From Sutterella sp. (GTDB lineage Bacteria > Pseudomonadota > Gammaproteobacteria > Burkholderiales > Burkholderiaceae_F): a DNA stretch of 32,085 bases. Shown piece after piece: positions 31,690 through 32,085 of the stretch (position 1 is its first letter; each line of letters opens with the position of its first letter). The stretch covers positions 1 through 32,085 of the forward strand of contig JAHHRF010000018.1 of assembly GCA_020025955.1 (NCBI GenBank), written 5' to 3'. A program made the position numbers and the translations under genes. The notes below the pieces were generated by a model. That model saw only the letters and a program-made list of their open reading frames with translations. It ran no database searches and was not told where the DNA came from.

Positions 31690-31980
31690 ATGAATGCAAA
31701 GACCACAACGTCGTCGACGGACATGCGCATCGATGACATGAACGATTTAGCCAAAGAGGCTCAAACTCGTACGATTAGCCGAGAAGAACTCAAGGGCTGG
31801 GACCCTGACCATGTTTTGTTCGTCGTTAATTTCGTAACCGGTGCCACATCCCAGATCGGCCCCTACGTTCACACAATTGAAGAGGCGCTTGAACTTCTTG
31901 AGTCGGGTGAGCTTTTACGCCTTGCGAAAGAACGAGAAAAAATTGAAGAGGAAATGCTAAATAGCTTGTGTGAGTGGTAA
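31690..31980 (+). CDS. Small acidic paralogue 4, candidate immunity protein
   Basis: This 96-residue protein pairs with paralogue 2, sharing the N-terminal TTSSTDMRIDDMNDLAK block. The core reads ELKGWDPDHVLFVVNFVTGATSQIGPYVHTIEEALELLESGELLRLAKERE, with the middle part clearly diverged (ATSQIGPYVH for ALEGIGPGVR). It ends LCEW. The Cys-Glu-Trp codons TGT GAG TGG show how one substitution could have made the TGA stop of paralogue 1. An AGAG site precedes the ATG. Confidence 0.75.
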   Translation: MNAKTTTSSTDMRIDDMNDLAKEAQTRTISREELKGWDPDHVLFVVNFVTGATSQIGPYVHTIEEALELLESGELLRLAKEREKIEEEMLNSLCEW

Positions 31981-32020
31981 TCCATAACCAATTACCCTCT
32001 CCACTGAAGGGGTAGCATTT

Positions 32021-32051
32021 CAAGGGGCGATGCCAATGGTGTCGCCCCTTG
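32021..32051 (+). terminator. Hairpin in spacer 4, array continues beyond the window
   Basis: A third copy of the CAAGGGGCG/CGCCCCTTG hairpin followed by GGCTTTTGTT. The spacer matches spacers 1 and 3 to the last base of the window, so a further paralogue probably follows. Confidence 0.65.
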
Positions 32052-32085
32052 GGCTTTTGTTGGCACCGAGCCTGTACCCCCTTCC

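Noticed and set aside
30659..32085. Array spacers as a CRISPR array
   Set aside because: The repeats are about 150 nt and lie between coding genes; there are no short regular repeats with unique spacers and no cas genes.

Overview
The window reads as chromosome from a Gram-negative, anaerobic or microaerobic betaproteobacterium, most likely a gut Burkholderiales of the Sutterella/Parasutterella type. That is an inference from an lptE-holA-proA block as in Burkholderiales, an rpsP-rimM-trmD-rplS operon, etfBA, a large Tat-dependent molybdoenzyme operon and the general protein sequence character. No rRNA gene, tRNA or CRISPR array was seen.

Layout. (1) 1-981: a small membrane-protein gene (minus) with promoter and terminator, then a hairpin-rich gap. 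(2) 982-10238, minus strand: a respiratory operon read lysR, dmsA-like, dmsB-like, torD-like, cytochrome b, ttrB-like, ttrA-like. Two molybdopterin catalytic subunits, each with its own four-cluster ferredoxin, flank one chaperone and one cytochrome b. A perfect FNR-type box precedes lysR. (3) 10943-17187: a divergent dprA homologue, then lptE, holA, proA, an rlmL-like methyltransferase and a secreted Sel1-like protein. (4) 17242-22846: a more AT-rich accessory stretch with a secreted LPP20/FlgT-like protein, an orphan hipA kinase, a small membrane protein, a lipoprotein and an unknown TTG-started protein. (5) 23568-27714, minus strand: rplS, trmD, rimM, rpsP (transcribed in the opposite order) and etfA, etfB. 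A structured 127-nt element separates rpsP from rimM. (6) 28383-32085, plus strand: a 670-residue protein with an HELGH zinc-peptidase motif, followed after 2 nt by the first of four tandem paralogues of 83-98 residues. These are separated by 150-nt spacers, three of which carry the same hairpin. The array runs off the window end.

How the genes work together. The respiratory operon probably passes electrons between the quinone pool and two periplasmic molybdoenzymes through a shared cytochrome b, under oxygen-responsive and LysR control; the substrates cannot be read from the sequence. The last region is the best candidate for an undescribed system. A metallopeptidase with a disordered basic N-terminus is coupled to small acidic paralogues that have amplified as two-gene units, which looks like a polymorphic toxin with an immunity array, although toxicity and immunity are inference only.
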